From Litoditis marina (lineage: Eukaryota > Nematoda > Chromadorea > Rhabditida > Rhabditidae), in the NCBI GenBank assembly GCA_964036275.1, contig OZ038435.1, positions 10,591,634-10,655,633 on the forward strand: a DNA stretch of 64,000 bases. The letters run 5' to 3'. How positions within the stretch are numbered: position 1 is the first letter of the stretch; each line of letters starts with the position of its first letter. Below the pieces are notes generated by a model that worked only from the letters and a program-made list of their open reading frames with translations, was not told where the DNA came from and searched no databases. Of this stretch, positions 26,769 to 39,546 are shown piece after piece. A program made the translations under genes and the position numbers.

Positions 26769-27685
26769 GAAATACACGTTTTTTCACGTCGTTGGTCGGA
26801 ACACTTCAAAATTGATTGGAATGGTTTTCAATGTCTATATAGACAAATATAAACTTCTTCCAAATGTCATTTTTGATAAGTTTGACCATTCATCCCTTGT
26901 TGCAATCTGCGACGTCATGACGTTGCAGAAATACACAATTTAGTTTTTGAACTCGAATAAGTCGAAATTATCGATTTTCAGAAAGTTTTCCGTTCCGTAT
27001 TTTCTCCCGAAAACAAGCGGTTTCTAGTGAAAATGTTGTTCAACATCTATAAAATATCTATCTCCATATCAGATCAGCGCACACTATAACAGTCCTATAT
27101 TCACTCACGTTTTGGCGTGAGTCGGTATTTTTAGTTGCAGCCGTTGGTCAGACTCATGAGCGCGCTCTCGTTGTCTGCGCCCTCCACTCTGCTGCTCTCG
27201 TCCCCACGTAAAGCGCGTGCCAATACTAGGTACGGCTCAAGCAGAAACGTGGTGGCTAGTGCGAAGCCTCATAGGCTGCGTTCACACTACGTGCACCCAG
27301 ATGCAGCGGCCTCGCAACCTGGGGGCTCGCCTGCTAAAAACATGATTATCGATTGAGCCGCCGCATCCAGGTGCGGCGGCTCGTGCACCCAGGTGCATTT
27401 AGGAGGTTCATACTTATTTTGCAGCGGCCGCTCACTTTTGCCGCCGGTTTGGGATATTTTTGCATCCAACTCAAGAAGCCGCTGCCTTTGCTTGCAATCA
27501 AAGGCAGCGGCCACTTCCGTGCTTGCATTTTCTTTGTAACTTGAGTTTATTTGTTGTTCTGTTCCCATTGTGCATTTTCAATAAAGTTCTGTCAGGTGTT
27601 TGGAACAATATCATCAGTGAGCAGCAATTTTATAGTGGAAATACCGGTGTGCAACCGTCAGAGCTATTATTTTTCATAAATTCAC

Positions 27686-28175
27686 AATAAAATATCGCGC
27701 GCGCGTGCACGCGACGCGACAGTTTTTTTAAAGTGGATGAAATCGTACCAAATTTAGCGTACGAGTGTAGTAGTATCTGATAACGTAAAATACAACTCAC
27801 ATTTTTGAAAAAACGCGCGCGCTGCACGCGATGCGACAGTTTTCTCAAAGTGGATGAAATCGTACCAAATTTGGCGTGCGAGTGTAGTAGTTATTGATAA
27901 CGTCAAATACAATTCATATTTCTGAGAGAACGCGCGCGCTGCACGCGACGCGACAGTTTTTACAAAGTGGATGAAATCGTACCAAATTTGGCGTACGAGT
28001 GTGGTAGTATCTTCTTACGTCAAATACCAGTCAAATTTTAATAAAATAGCGCGAGCTGCACGCGACGCGACAGTTTTTTCAGAGTGGATGAAATCGTTTC
28101 AAATTTGGCGTAGAGTGTATCTGATAACGTCAAATACTATTCAAAATTACGAGAAAAGCGCGCGCGACAGTTTTT
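27686..28175. repeat. Minisatellite, period about 117-121 bp, inside the TIR element
   Basis: Four to five tandem copies of a unit containing gcacgcgacgcgacag followed by agtggatgaaatcgtaccaa; the first word recurs near 27703, 27824, 27940 and 28058, with a partial copy near 28163. Non-coding. Confidence 0.85.
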
Positions 28176-28413
28176 TTTTGGCAGGTCTTAGGCATGCCGT
28201 AAAATGAACATTGTACGTTGGCAAGCGTCTAGATTGCGTAAAATTGTTCGACAGGCCGTTTGCACGCAGTGAAAGCAAAAAATACGTCGACAGGCGTAAA
28301 TATCACATTCATTCAATGGCACGCAGGAAAATGAAATTGTTTGATTAAATACAATATAGTCGTGTTTGGTATCATTCTATAGCAAATTTTGTGATCTGCA
28401 ACATGTATAACTG

Positions 28414-28434
28414 CTAGACGCCGCAGGCGTCTAG
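28414..28434. repeat. Perfect short hairpin inside the TIR element
   Basis: The 9-bp arms CTAGACGCC and GGCGTCTAG are separated by GCA. Its role is unknown. Confidence 0.7.
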
Positions 28435-28756
28435 TCATTTGAAGTATACACAAGGCGAAAATAGAATTGCATCTTCTTTCCGCGCCAGAGCGATAGGACA
28501 CGCGTACGCAATGGCACGGTTTGCGTATAGACCAGAAATTAAACAAAATTATATAATGTTTGAATTTTGCTCAAGTTTGAGAAAATCGTAACGGCCTCCA
28601 AGTAGGTTCATACTTCTCGACAGCAAGAAGCAGCGGCTTTCAGCTTTCAGATCCGGATGCAGCGGCTTTTGACTGAAATGCAGCCTTTGCTATTTTTGGC
28701 CGCTGCATCCAGATGCAGCGGCTCGAGTTGGAGGCGCGAAGTGTGAACGCAGCCAT

Positions 28757-28917
28757 AAACTTACCTGGTCGGGGGCGCGCCGCGATCAACAAGGCGGCGC
28801 CCCCATGGCGAGGCTTATCCATTGCACTTTTGGATAGGTTGACCCGTGTGGCAGCTTCGAGTTGAAGTTCGCCAACGACTAAATTTTTGCGTGGGGGGCT
28901 GCGTTCGCGCGGCCCTG
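28757..28917 (+). ncRNA. U1: U1 spliceosomal snRNA, copy 1
   Basis: A 161-nt gene starting AAACTTACCTGG, the 5' splice site recognition sequence. Stem-loop I has loop GATCAACAAG (U1-70K site) closed by G/C arms. Stem-loop II has loop ATTGCACTTTT (U1A site) between TTATCC and GGATAG. The Sm site AATTTTTG is at 28882-28889. Stem-loop IV is gctgcgTTCGcgcggc, ending ccctg. U1 base-pairs with 5' splice sites at the first step of pre-mRNA splicing. In this copy the upstream region is separated from the gene by the 1481-bp insertion, so its promoter is probably disrupted. Confidence 0.96.
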
Positions 28918-30105
28918 GCTAGATTGAGAATGAATAAACAAAATGGGGCTATGTTAAACTATAGTGTAAAAAACCCTCAGTACTGTGTATCTTAATTACT
29001 GCTGTGTAATACAGTCAGTACTGTGTACCTCACTTTTGCTGTGTAATTACTTTTCAGTGATACAGATCTGCATAATTAACGGGTACTCACATAATTTTGT
29101 GAGTGATAAATAGGAATCACATAATTCAGTGAGTTAGAAATACGTTCACAAGGAACATGATTAGGTATATAGTCCTTGTCATTCCTTCATGAACGTCTAC
29201 AGTATTCACCGCGCGCTGCGAAGATACAGTAACCTCTCATTCGCAGTCGACTGCGCAGATACGGTAGTACTCACCGCGCGCTGCGAAGATACAGGTAACA
29301 AGGAAAATAATTAGGTATATAGTCCTGGTCATTCCTTCATGGACTTCTACAGTATGAGTTCGAAATTTGTATTTAGGTTGATGTTCACGGAAAACTGATT
29401 CCTGTATCTGACTGACTAATAACTACCTACCTATACCTCAACGAATCAGTATTTAAACGAAAAACAAAATCAGTCGATAGAATGTTGAACTGATTACTGT
29501 AAGAGTCAACGTAGGAATGGAACTGACTATAGTAAGTGAACACCGGACAGTAGAAATATGTTCTTTGAAAGAACTCAGTTTTGCTTCCAAGTAATAGTTT
29601 ACAGGTTGTCTAAAAATAACTCGGATTTTTGAATCGCGTTTTTGCACAGCTTGGAAGTTCACAGACACAAAAACTCGAAAAATACAAGATATTCACTATT
29701 TTAATCTTGAAAGAACTAGAAAATGACTTTTCCGATATACACAATGCATTGCATTTCGAAACTTGAGAAAATTTAGTTTTTGAACTCGAATAAGTCGAAA
29801 TTATCGATTTTCAGAAAGTTTTCCGTTCCGTATTTTCTCCCGAAAACAAGCGGTTTCTAGTGAAAATGTTGTTCAACATCTATAAAATATCTATCTCCAT
29901 ATCAGATCAGCGCACACTATAACAGTCCCATATTCACTCACGTTTTGGCGTGAGTCGGTATTTTTAGTTGCAGCCGTTGGTCAGACTCATGAGCGCGCTC
30001 TCGTTGTCTGCGCCCTCCACTCTGCTGCTCTCGTCCCCACGTAAAGCGCGTGCCAATACTAGGTACGGCTCAAGCAGAAACGTGGTGGCTAGTGCGAAGC
30101 CTCAT

Positions 30106-30266
30106 AAACTTACCTGGTCGGGGGCGCGCCGCGATCAACAAGGCGGCGCCCCCATGGCGAGGCTTATCCATTGCACTTTTGGATAGGTTGACCCGTGTGG
30201 CAGCTTCGAGTTGAAGTTCGCCAACGACTAAATTTTTGCGTGTGGGGCTGCGTTCGCGCGGCCCTG
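30106..30266 (+). ncRNA. U1: U1 snRNA, copy 2
   Basis: First copy with intact upstream region. It differs from copy 1 by a G-to-T change just before stem-loop IV (gcgtgtggggctgcg). Confidence 0.96.
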
Positions 30267-31454
30267 GCTAGATTGAGAATGAATAAACAAAATGGGGCTA
30301 TGTTAAACTATAGTGTAAAAAACCCTCAGTACTGTGTATCTTAATTACTGCTGTGTAATACAGTCAGTACTGTGTACCTCACTTTTGCTGTGTAATTACT
30401 TTTCAGTGATACAGATCTGCATAATTAACGGGTACTCACATAATTTTGTGAGTGATAAATAGGAATCACATAATTCAGTGAGTTAGAAATACGTTCACAA
30501 GGAACATGATTAGGTATATAGTCCTTGTCATTCCTTCATGAACGTCTACAGTATTCACCGCGCGCTGCGAAGATACAGTAACCTCTCATTCGCAGTCGAC
30601 TGCGCAGATACGGTAGTACTCACCGCGCGCTGCGAAGATACAGGTAACAAGGAAAATAATTAGGTATATAGTCCTGGTCATTCCTTCATGGACTTCTACA
30701 GTATGAGTTCGAAATTTGTATTTAGGTTGATGTTCACGGAAAACTGATTCCTGTATCTGACTGACTAATAACTACCTACCTATACCTCAACGAATCAGTA
30801 TTTAAACGAAAAACAAAATCAGTCGATAGAATGTTGAACTGATTACTGTAAGAGTCAACGTAGGAATGGAACTGACTATAGTAAGTGAACACCGGACAGT
30901 AGAAATATGTTCTTTGAAAGAACTCAGTTTTGCTTCCAAGTAATAGTTTACAGGTTGTCTAAAAATAACTCGGATTTTTGAATCGCGTTTTTGCACAGCT
31001 TGGAAGTTCACAGACACAAAAACTCGAAAAATACAAGATATTCACTATTTTAATCTTGAAAGAACTAGAAAATGACTTTTCCGATATACACAATGCATTG
31101 CATTTCGAAACTTGAGAAGATTTAGTTTTTGAACTCGAATAAGTCGAAATTATCGATTTTCAGAAAGTTTTCCGTTCCGTATTTTCTCCCGAAAACAAGC
31201 GGTTTCTAGTGAAAATGTTGTTCAACATCTATAAAATATCTATCTCCATATCAGATCAGCGCACACTATAACAGTCCCATATTCACTCACGTTTTGGCGT
31301 GAGTCGGTATTTTTAGTTGCAGCCGTTGGTCAGACTCATGAGCGCGCTCTCGTTGTCTGCGCCCTCCACTCTGCTGCTCTCGTCCCCACGTAAAGCGCGT
31401 GCCAATACTAGGTACGGCTCAAGCAGAAACATGGTGGCTAGTGCGAAGCCTCAT

Positions 31455-31615
31455 AAACTTACCTGGTCGGGGGCGCGCCGCGATCAACAAGGCGGCGCCC
31501 CCATGGCGAGGCTTATCCATTGCACTTTTGGATAGGTTGACCCGTGTGGCAGCTTCGAGTTGAAGTTCGCCAACGACTAAATTTTTGCGTGTGGGGCTGC
31601 GTTCGCGCGGCCCTG
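31455..31615 (+). ncRNA. U1: U1 snRNA, copy 3
   Basis: Same RNA as copy 2 (T variant before stem-loop IV). The upstream region has a private change, gaaacatggtggc instead of gaaacgtggtggc, 31 bp before the start. Confidence 0.96.
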
Positions 31616-32803
31616 GCTAGATTGAGAATGAATAAACAAAATGGGGCTATGTTAAACTATAGTGTAAAAAACCCTCAGTACTGTGTATCTTAATTACTGC
31701 TGTGTAATACAGTCAGTACTGTGTACCTCACTTTTGCTGTGTAATTACTTTTCAGTGATACAGATCTGCATAATTAACGGGTACTCACATAATTTTGTGA
31801 GTGATAAATAGGAATCACATAATTCAGTGAGTTAGAAATACGTTCACAAGGAACATGATTAGGTATATAGTCCTTGTCATTCCTTCATGAACGTCTACAG
31901 TATTCACCGCGCGCTGCGAAGATACAGTAACCTCTCATTCGCAGTCGACTGCGCAGATACGGTAGTACTCACCGCGCGCTGCGAAGATACAGGTAACAAG
32001 GAAAATAATTAGGTATATAGTCCTGGTCATTCCTTCATGGACTTCTACAGTATGAGTTCGAAATTTGTATTTAGGTTGATGTTCACGGAAAACTGATTCC
32101 TGTATCTGACTGACTAATAACTACCTACCTATACCTCAACGAATCAGTATTTAAACGAAAAACAAAATCAGTCGATAGAATGTTGAACTGATTACTGTAA
32201 GAGTCAACGTAGGAATGGAACTGACTATAGTAAGTGAACACCGGACAGTAGAAATATGTTCTTTGAAAGAACTCAGTTTTGCTTCCAAGTAATAGTTTAC
32301 AGGTTGTCTAAAAATAACTCGGATTTTTGAATCGCGTTTTTGCACAGCTTGGAAGTTCACAGACACAAAAACTCGAAAAATACAAGATATTCACTATTTT
32401 AATCTTGAAAGAACTAGAAAATGACTTTTCCGATATACACAATGCATTGCATTTCGAAACTTGATAAGATTTAGTTTTTGAACTCGAATAAGTCGAAATT
32501 ATCGATTTTCAGAAAGTTTTCCGTTCCGTATTTTCTCCCGAAAACAAGCGGTTTCTAGTGAAAATGTTGTTCAACATCTATAAAATATCTATCTCCATAT
32601 CAGATCAGCGCACACTATAACAGTCCCATATTCACTCACGTTTTGGCGTGAGTCGGTATTTTTAGTTGCAGCCGTTGGTCAGACTCATGAGCGCGCTCTC
32701 GTTGTCTGCGCCCTCCACTCTGCTGCTCTCGTCCCCACGTAAAGCGCGTGCCAATACTAGGTACGGCTCAAGCAGAAACGTGGTGGCTAGTGCGAAGCCT
32801 CAT

Positions 32804-32964
32804 AAACTTACCTGGTCGGGGGCGCGCCGCGATCAACAAGGCGGCGCCCCCATGGCGAGGCTTATCCATTGCACTTTTGGATAGGTTGACCCGTGTGGCA
32901 GCTTCGAGTTGAAGTTCGCCAACGACTAAATTTTTGCGTGGGGGGCTGCGTTCGCGCGGCCCTG
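32804..32964 (+). ncRNA. U1: U1 snRNA, copy 4
   Basis: Same RNA as copy 1 (gcgtggggggctgcg), with intact upstream region. Confidence 0.96.
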
Positions 32965-34152
32965 GCTAGATTGAGAATGAATAAACAAAATGGGGCTATG
33001 TTAAACTATAGTGTAAAAAACCCTCAGTACTGTGTATCTTAATTACTGCTGTGTAATACAGTCAGTACTGTGTACCTCACTTTTGCTGTGTAATTACTTT
33101 TCAGTGATACAGATCTGCATAATTAACGGGTACTCACATAATTTTGTGAGTGATAAATAGGAATCACATAATTCAGTGAGTTAGAAATACGTTCACAAGG
33201 AACATGATTAGGTATATAGTCCTTGTCATTCCTTCATGAACGTCTACAGTATTCACCGCGCGCTGCGAAGATACAGTAACCTCTCATTCGCAGTCGACTG
33301 CGCAGATACGGTAGTACTCACCGCGCGCTGCGAAGATACAGGTAACAAGGAAAATAATTAGGTATATAGTCCTGGTCATTCCTTCATGGACTTCTACAGT
33401 ATGAGTTCGAAATTTGTATTTAGGTTGATGTTCACGGAAAACTGATTCCTGTATCTGACTGACTAATAACTACCTACCTATACCTCAACGAATCAGTATT
33501 TAAACGAAAAACAAAATCAGTCGATAGAATGTTGAACTGATTACTGTAAGAGTCAACGTAGGAATGGAACTGACTATAGTAAGTGAACACCGGACAGTAG
33601 AAATATGTTCTTTGAAAGAACTCAGTTTTGCTTCCAAGTAATAGTTTACAGGTTGTCTAAAAATAACTCGGATTTTTGAATCGCGTTTTTGCACAGCTTG
33701 GAAGTTCACAGACACAAAAACTCGAAAAATACAAGATATTCACTATTTTAATCTTGAAAGAACTAGAAAATGACTTTTCCGATATACACAATGCATTGCA
33801 TTTCGAAACTTGAGAAGATTTAGTTTTTGAACTCGAATAAGTCGAAATTATCGATTTTCAGAAAGTTTTCCGTTCCGTATTTTCTCCCGAAAACAAGCGG
33901 TTTCTAGTGAAAATGTTGTTCAACATCTATAAAATATCTATCTCCATATCAGATCAGCGCACACTATAACAGTCCCATATTCACTCACGTTTTGGCGTGA
34001 GTCGGTATTTTTAGTTGCAGCCGTTGGTCAGACTCATGAGCGCGCTCTCGTTGTCTGCGCCCTCCACTCTGCTGCTCTCGTCCCCACGTAAAGCGCGTGC
34101 CAATACTAGGTACGGCTCAAGCAGAAACGTGGTGGCTAGTGCGAAGCCTCAT

Positions 34153-34313
34153 AAACTTACCTGGTCGGGGGCGCGCCGCGATCAACAAGGCGGCGCCCCC
34201 ATGGCGAGGCTTATCCATTGCACTTTTGGTTAGGTTGACCCGTGTGGCAGCTTCGAGTTGGAGTTCGCCAACGACTAAATTTTTGCGTGGGGGGCTGCGT
34301 TCGCGCGGCCCTG
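34153..34313 (+). ncRNA. U1: U1 snRNA, copy 5
   Basis: Two private changes: cttttggttaggttg (A to T in the 3' arm of stem II) and gagttggag (A to G in stem-loop III). The first weakens a stem II pair. The following spacer also has a 1-bp deletion in the gaataaa-aaaatgg stretch. Confidence 0.95.
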
Positions 34314-35500
34314 GCTAGATTGAGAATGAATAAAAAAATGGGGCTATGTTAAACTATAGTGTAAAAAACCCTCAGTACTGTGTATCTTAATTACTGCTGT
34401 GTAATACAGTCAGTACTGTGTACCTCACTTTTGCTGTGTAATTACTTTTCAGTGATACAGATCTGCATAATTAACGGGTACTCACATAATTTTGTGAGTG
34501 ATAAATAGGAATCACATAATTCAGTGAGTTAGAAATACGTTCACAAGGAACATGATTAGGTATATAGTCCTTGTCATTCCTTCATGAACGTCTACAGTAT
34601 TCACCGCGCGCTGCGAAGATACAGTAACCTCTCATTCGCAGTCGACTGCGCAGATACGGTAGTACTCACCGCGCGCTGCGAAGATACAGGTAACAAGGAA
34701 AATAATTAGGTATATAGTCCTGGTCATTCCTTCATGGACTTCTACAGTATGAGTTCGAAATTTGTATTTAGGTTGATGTTCACGGAAAACTGATTCCTGT
34801 ATCTGACTGACTAATAACTACCTACCTATACCTCAACGAATCAGTATTTAAACGAAAAACAAAATCAGTCGATAGAATGTTGAACTGATTACTGTAAGAG
34901 TCAACGTAGGAATGGAACTGACTATAGTAAGTGAACACCGGACAGTAGAAATATGTTCTTTGAAAGAACTCAGTTTTGCTTCCAAGTAATAGTTTACAGG
35001 TTGTCTAAAAATAACTCGGATTTTTGAATCGCGTTTTTGCACAGCTTGGAAGTTCACAGACACAAAAACTCGAAAAATACAAGATATTCACTATTTTAAT
35101 CTTGAAAGAACTAGAAAATGACTTTTCCGATATACACAATGCATTGCATTTCGAAACTTGAGAAGATTTAGTTTTTGAACTCGAATAAGTCGAAATTATC
35201 GATTTTCAGAAAGTTTTCCGTTCCGTATTTTCTCCCGAAAACAAGCGGTTTCTAGTGAAAATGTTGTTCAACATCTATAAAATATCTATCTCCATATCAG
35301 ATCAGCGCACACTATAACAGTCCCATATTCACTCACGTTTTGGCGTGAGTCGGTATTTTTAGTTGCAGCCGTTGGTCAGACTCATGAGCGCGCTCTGGTT
35401 GTCTGCGCCCTCCACTCTGCTGCTCTCGTCCCCACGTAAAGCGCGTGCCAATACTAGGTACGGCTCAAGCAGAAACGTGGTGGCTAGTGCGAAGCCTCAT

Positions 35501-35661
35501 AAACTTACCTGGTCGGGGGCGCGCCGCGATCAACAAGGCGGCGCCCCCATGGCGAGGCTTATCCATTGCACTTTTGGATAGGTTGACCCGTGTGGCAGCT
35601 TCGAGTTGAAGTTCGCCAACGACTAAATTTTTGCGTGTGGGGCTGCGTTCGCGCGGCCCTG
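35501..35661 (+). ncRNA. U1: U1 snRNA, copy 6
   Basis: T variant before stem-loop IV, otherwise like copy 2. An upstream change, gcgctctggttgtc, is seen about 107 bp before the start. Confidence 0.96.
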
Positions 35662-36849
35662 GCTAGATTGAGAATGAATAAACAAAATGGGGCTATGTTA
35701 AACTATAGTGTAAAAAACCCTCAGTACTGTGTATCTTAATTACTGCTGTGTAATACAGTCAGTACTGTGTACCTCACTTTTGCTGTGTAATTACTTTTCA
35801 GTGATACAGATCTGCATAATTAACGGGTACTCACATAATTTTGTGAGTGATAAATAGGAATCACATAATTCAGTGAGTTAGAAATACGTTCACAAGGAAC
35901 ATGATTAGGTATATAGTCCTTGTCATTCCTTCATGAACGTCTACAGTATTCACCGCGCGCTGCGAAGATACAGTAACCTCTCATTCGCAGTCGACTGCGC
36001 AGATACGGTAGTACTCACCGCGCGCTGCGAAGATACAGGTAACAAGGAAAATAATTAGGTATATAGTCCTGGTCATTCCTTCATGGACTTCTACAGTATG
36101 AGTTCGAAATTTGTATTTAGGTTGATGTTCACGGAAAACTGATTCCTGTATCTGACTGACTAATAACTACCTACCTATACCTCAACGAATCAGTATTTAA
36201 ACGAAAAACAAAATCAGTCGATAGAATGTTGAACTGATTACTGTAAGAGTCAACGTAGGAATGGAACTGACTATAGTAAGTGAACACCGGACAGTAGAAA
36301 TATGTTCTTTGAAAGAACTCAGTTTTGCTTCCAAGTAATAGTTTACAAGTTGTCTAAAAATAACTCGGATTTTTGAATCGCGTTTTTGCACAGCTTGGAA
36401 GTTCACAGACACAAAAACTCGAAAAATACAAGATATTCACTATTTTAATCTTGAAAGAACTAGAAAATGACTTTTCCGATATACACAATGCATTGCATTT
36501 CGAAACTTGAGAAAATTTAGTTTTTGAACTCGAATAAGTCGAAATTATCGATTTTCAGAAAGTTTTCCGTTCCGTATTTTCTCCCGAAAACAAGCGGTTT
36601 CTAGTGAAAATGTTGTTCAACATCTATAAAATATCTATCTCCATATCAGATCAGCGCACACTATAACAGTCCTATATTCACTCACGTTTTGGCGTGAGTC
36701 GGTATTTTTAGTTGCAGCCGTTGGTCAGACTCATGAGCGCGCTCTCGTTGTCTGCGCCCTCCACTCTGCTGCTCTCGTCCCCACGTAAAGCGCGTGCCAA
36801 TACTAGGTACGGCTCAAGCAGAAACGTGGTGGCTAGTGCGAAGCCTCAT

Positions 36850-37010
36850 AAACTTACCTGGTCGGGGGCGCGCCGCGATCAACAAGGCGGCGCCCCCATG
36901 GCGAGGCTTATCCATTGCACTTTTGGATAGGTTGACCCGTGTGGCAGCTTCGAGTTGAAGTTCGCCAACGACTAAATTTTTGCGTGGGGGGCTGCGTTCG
37001 CGCGGCCCTG
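36850..37010 (+). ncRNA. U1: U1 snRNA, copy 7
   Basis: Same RNA as copy 1. The spacer downstream carries gttcaccgtgcgctg-type changes that reappear after copy 14, linking these two units. Confidence 0.96.
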
Positions 37011-38199
37011 GCTAGATTGAGAATGAATAAACAAAATGGGGCTATGTTAAACTATAGTGTAAAAAACCCTCAGTACTGTGTATCTTAATTACTGCTGTGT
37101 AATACAGTCAGTACTGTGTACCTCACTTTTGCTGTGTAATTACTTTTTAGTGATACAGATCTGCATAATTAACGGGTACTCACATAATTTTGTGAGTGAT
37201 AAATAGGAATCACATAATTCAGTGAGTTAGAAATACGTTCACAAGGAACATGATTAGGTATATAGTCCTTGTCATTCCTTCATGAACGTCTACAGTATTC
37301 ACCGTGCGCTGCGAAGATACAGTAACCTCTCATTCGCAGTCGACTGCGCAGATACGGTAGTATTCACCGCGCGCTGCGAAGATACAGGTAACAAGGTAAA
37401 TAATTAGGTATATAGTCCTGGTCATTCCTTCATGGACTTCTACAGTATGAGTTCGAAATTTGTATTTAGGTTGATGTTCACGGAAAACTGATTCCTGTAT
37501 CTGACTGACTAATAACTACCTACCTATACCTCAACGAATCAGTATTTAAACGAAAAACAAAATCAGTCGATAGAATGTTGAACTGATTACTGTAAGAGTC
37601 AACGTAGGAATGGAACTGACTATAGTAAGTGAACACCGGACAGTAGAAATATGTTCTTTGAAAGAACTCAGTTTTGCTTCCAAGTAATAGTTTACAAGTT
37701 GTCTAAAAATAACTCGGATTTTTGAATCGCGTTTTTGCACAGCTTGGAAGTTCACAGACACAAAAACTCGAAAAATACAAGATATTCACTATTTTAATCT
37801 TGAAAGAACTAGAAAAATGACTTTTCCGATATACACAATGCATTGCATTTCGAAACTTGAGAAAATTTAGTTTTTGAACTCGAATAAGTCGAAATTATCG
37901 ATTTTCAGAAAGTTTTCCGTTCCGTATTTTCTCCCGAAAACAAGCGGTTTCTAGTGAAAATGTTGTTCAACATCTATAAAATATCTATCTCCATATCAGA
38001 TCAGCGCACACTATAATAGTCCCATATTCACTCACGTTTTGGCGTGAGCCGGTATTTTTAGTTGCAGCTGTTGCTCAGACTCATGAGCGCGCTCTCGTTG
38101 TCTGCGCCCTCCACTCTGCTGCTCTCGTCCCCACGTAAAGCGCGTGCCAATACTAGGTACGGCTCAAGCAAAAACGTGGTGGCTAGTGCGAAGCCTCAT

Positions 38200-38360
38200 A
38201 AACTTACCTGGTCGGGGGCGCGCCGCGATTAACAAGGCGGCGCCCCCATGGCGAGGCTTATCCATTGCACTTTTGGATAGGTTGACCCGTGTGGCAGCTT
38301 CGAGTTGAAGTTCGCCAACGACTAAATTTTTGCGTGGGGGGCTGCGTTCGCGCGGCCCTG
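38200..38360 (+). ncRNA. U1: U1 snRNA, copy 8 (variant 70K loop)
   Basis: Stem-loop I loop is GATTAACAAG (C to T) instead of GATCAACAAG, a change inside the expected U1-70K contact loop. The upstream region also differs (gccggtattt, gcagctgttgctcag, aagcaaaaacg). Confidence 0.95.
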
Positions 38361-39546
38361 GCTAGATTGAGAATGAATAAACAAAATGGGGCTATGTTAA
38401 ACTATAGTGTAAAAAACCCTCAGTACTGTGTATCTTAATTACTGCTGTGTAATACAGTCAGTACTGTGTACCTCACTTTTGCTGTGTAATTACTTTTCAG
38501 TGATACAGATCTGCATAATTAACGGGTACTCACATAATTTTGTGAGTGATAAATAGGAATCACATAATTCAGTGAGTTAGAAATACGTTCACAAGCAACA
38601 TGATTAGGTATATAGTCCTTGTCATTCCTTCATGAACGTCTACAGTATTCACCGCGCGCTGCGAAGATACAGTAACCTCTCATTCGCAGTCGACTGCGCA
38701 GATACGGTAGTATTCACCGCGCGCTGCGAAGATACAGGTAACAAGGAAAATAATTAGGTATATAGTCCTGGTCATTCCTTCATGGACTTCTACAGTATGA
38801 GTTCGAAATTTGTATTTAGGTTGATGTTCACGGAAAACTGATTCCTGTATCTGACTGACTAATAACTACCTACCTATACCTCAACGAATCAGTATTTAAA
38901 CGAAAAACAAAATCAGTCGATAGAATGTTGAACTGATTACTGTAAGAGTCAACGTAGGAATGGAACTGACTATAGTAAGTGAACACCGGACAGTAGAAAT
39001 ATGTTCTTTGAAAGAACTCAGTTTTGCTTCCAAGTAATAGTTTACAAGTTGTCTAAAAATAACTCGAATTTTTGAATCGCGTTGCACAGCTTGGAAGTTC
39101 ACAGACACAAAAACTCGAAAAATACAAGATATTCACTATTTTAATCTTGAAAGAACTAGAAAAATGACTTTTCCGATATACACAATGCATTGCATTTCGA
39201 AACTTGAGAAAATTTAGTTTTTGAACTCGAATAAGTCGAAATTATCGATTTTCAGAAAGTTTTCCGTTCCGTATTTTCTCCCGAAAACAAGCGGTTTCTA
39301 GTGAAAATGTTGTTCAACATCTATAAAATATCTATCTCCATATCAGATCAGCGCACACTATAATAGTCCCATATTCACTCACGTTTTGGCGTGAGCCGGT
39401 ATTTTTAGTTGCAGCTGTTGCTCAGACTCATGAGCGCGCTCTCGTTGTCTGCGCCCTCCACTCTGCTGCTCTCGTCCCCACGTAAAGCGCGTGCCAATAC
39501 TAGGTACGGCTCAAGCAAAAACGTGGTGGCTAGTGCGAAGCCTCAT

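Larger units (their letters stand above)
11735..26936. repeat. 159-bp satellite array, about 95 copies, with 20-bp palindromic core
   Basis: The unit is 159 bp (some copies 158 bp because of one fewer T in cgttttccacg). Its core is TGCGACGTCATGACGTCGCA, a perfect 20-bp palindrome with two ACGTC half-sites resembling CRE/ATF elements. Variant classes include tgacgttgcagaaat instead of tgacgtcgcaaaaat, and different linkers (tagatatatataaac, tagacaaatataaac, ttagacacatataaac). Local higher-order patterns are present: 475-bp trimers starting at 15348, 15823, 16298 and 16773; alternating dimers around 24.4-25.9 kb; and a 3653-bp 23-mer duplication. Because the period is a multiple of 3, frames of up to 715 codons are open on the + strand and 316 on the minus strand. 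Copies with a 1-bp deletion break the frame and differences are not biased to silent sites, so I consider it non-coding satellite DNA. Confidence 0.95.
27274..28754. mobile_element. 1481-bp TIR element inserted exactly at the start of the first U1 gene
   Basis: Perfect 15-bp inverted ends GGCTGCGTTCACACT (27274-27288 and, inverted, 28740-28754) continue with scattered matches. They are flanked by the 3-bp direct repeat ATA (27271-27273 and 28755-28757); in all other units these flanks are joined as cctcataaactt. Subterminal regions have repeated hairpin-forming words (gccgctgcat/atgcagcggc). No transposase is recognisable, so it is non-autonomous. A minisatellite lies inside. The TSD length would fit a Harbinger-like mechanism, but ATA is not the usual TWA, so I leave the superfamily open. 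Confidence 0.85.

Noticed and set aside
11660..26943. Long + and minus strand open frames made of a 53-residue repeat, as a repetitive protein gene
   Set aside because: The 159-bp period is a multiple of three, both strands are open, units with single-base deletions shift the frame, and variation is not concentrated at silent sites. Satellite DNA is the simpler reading.
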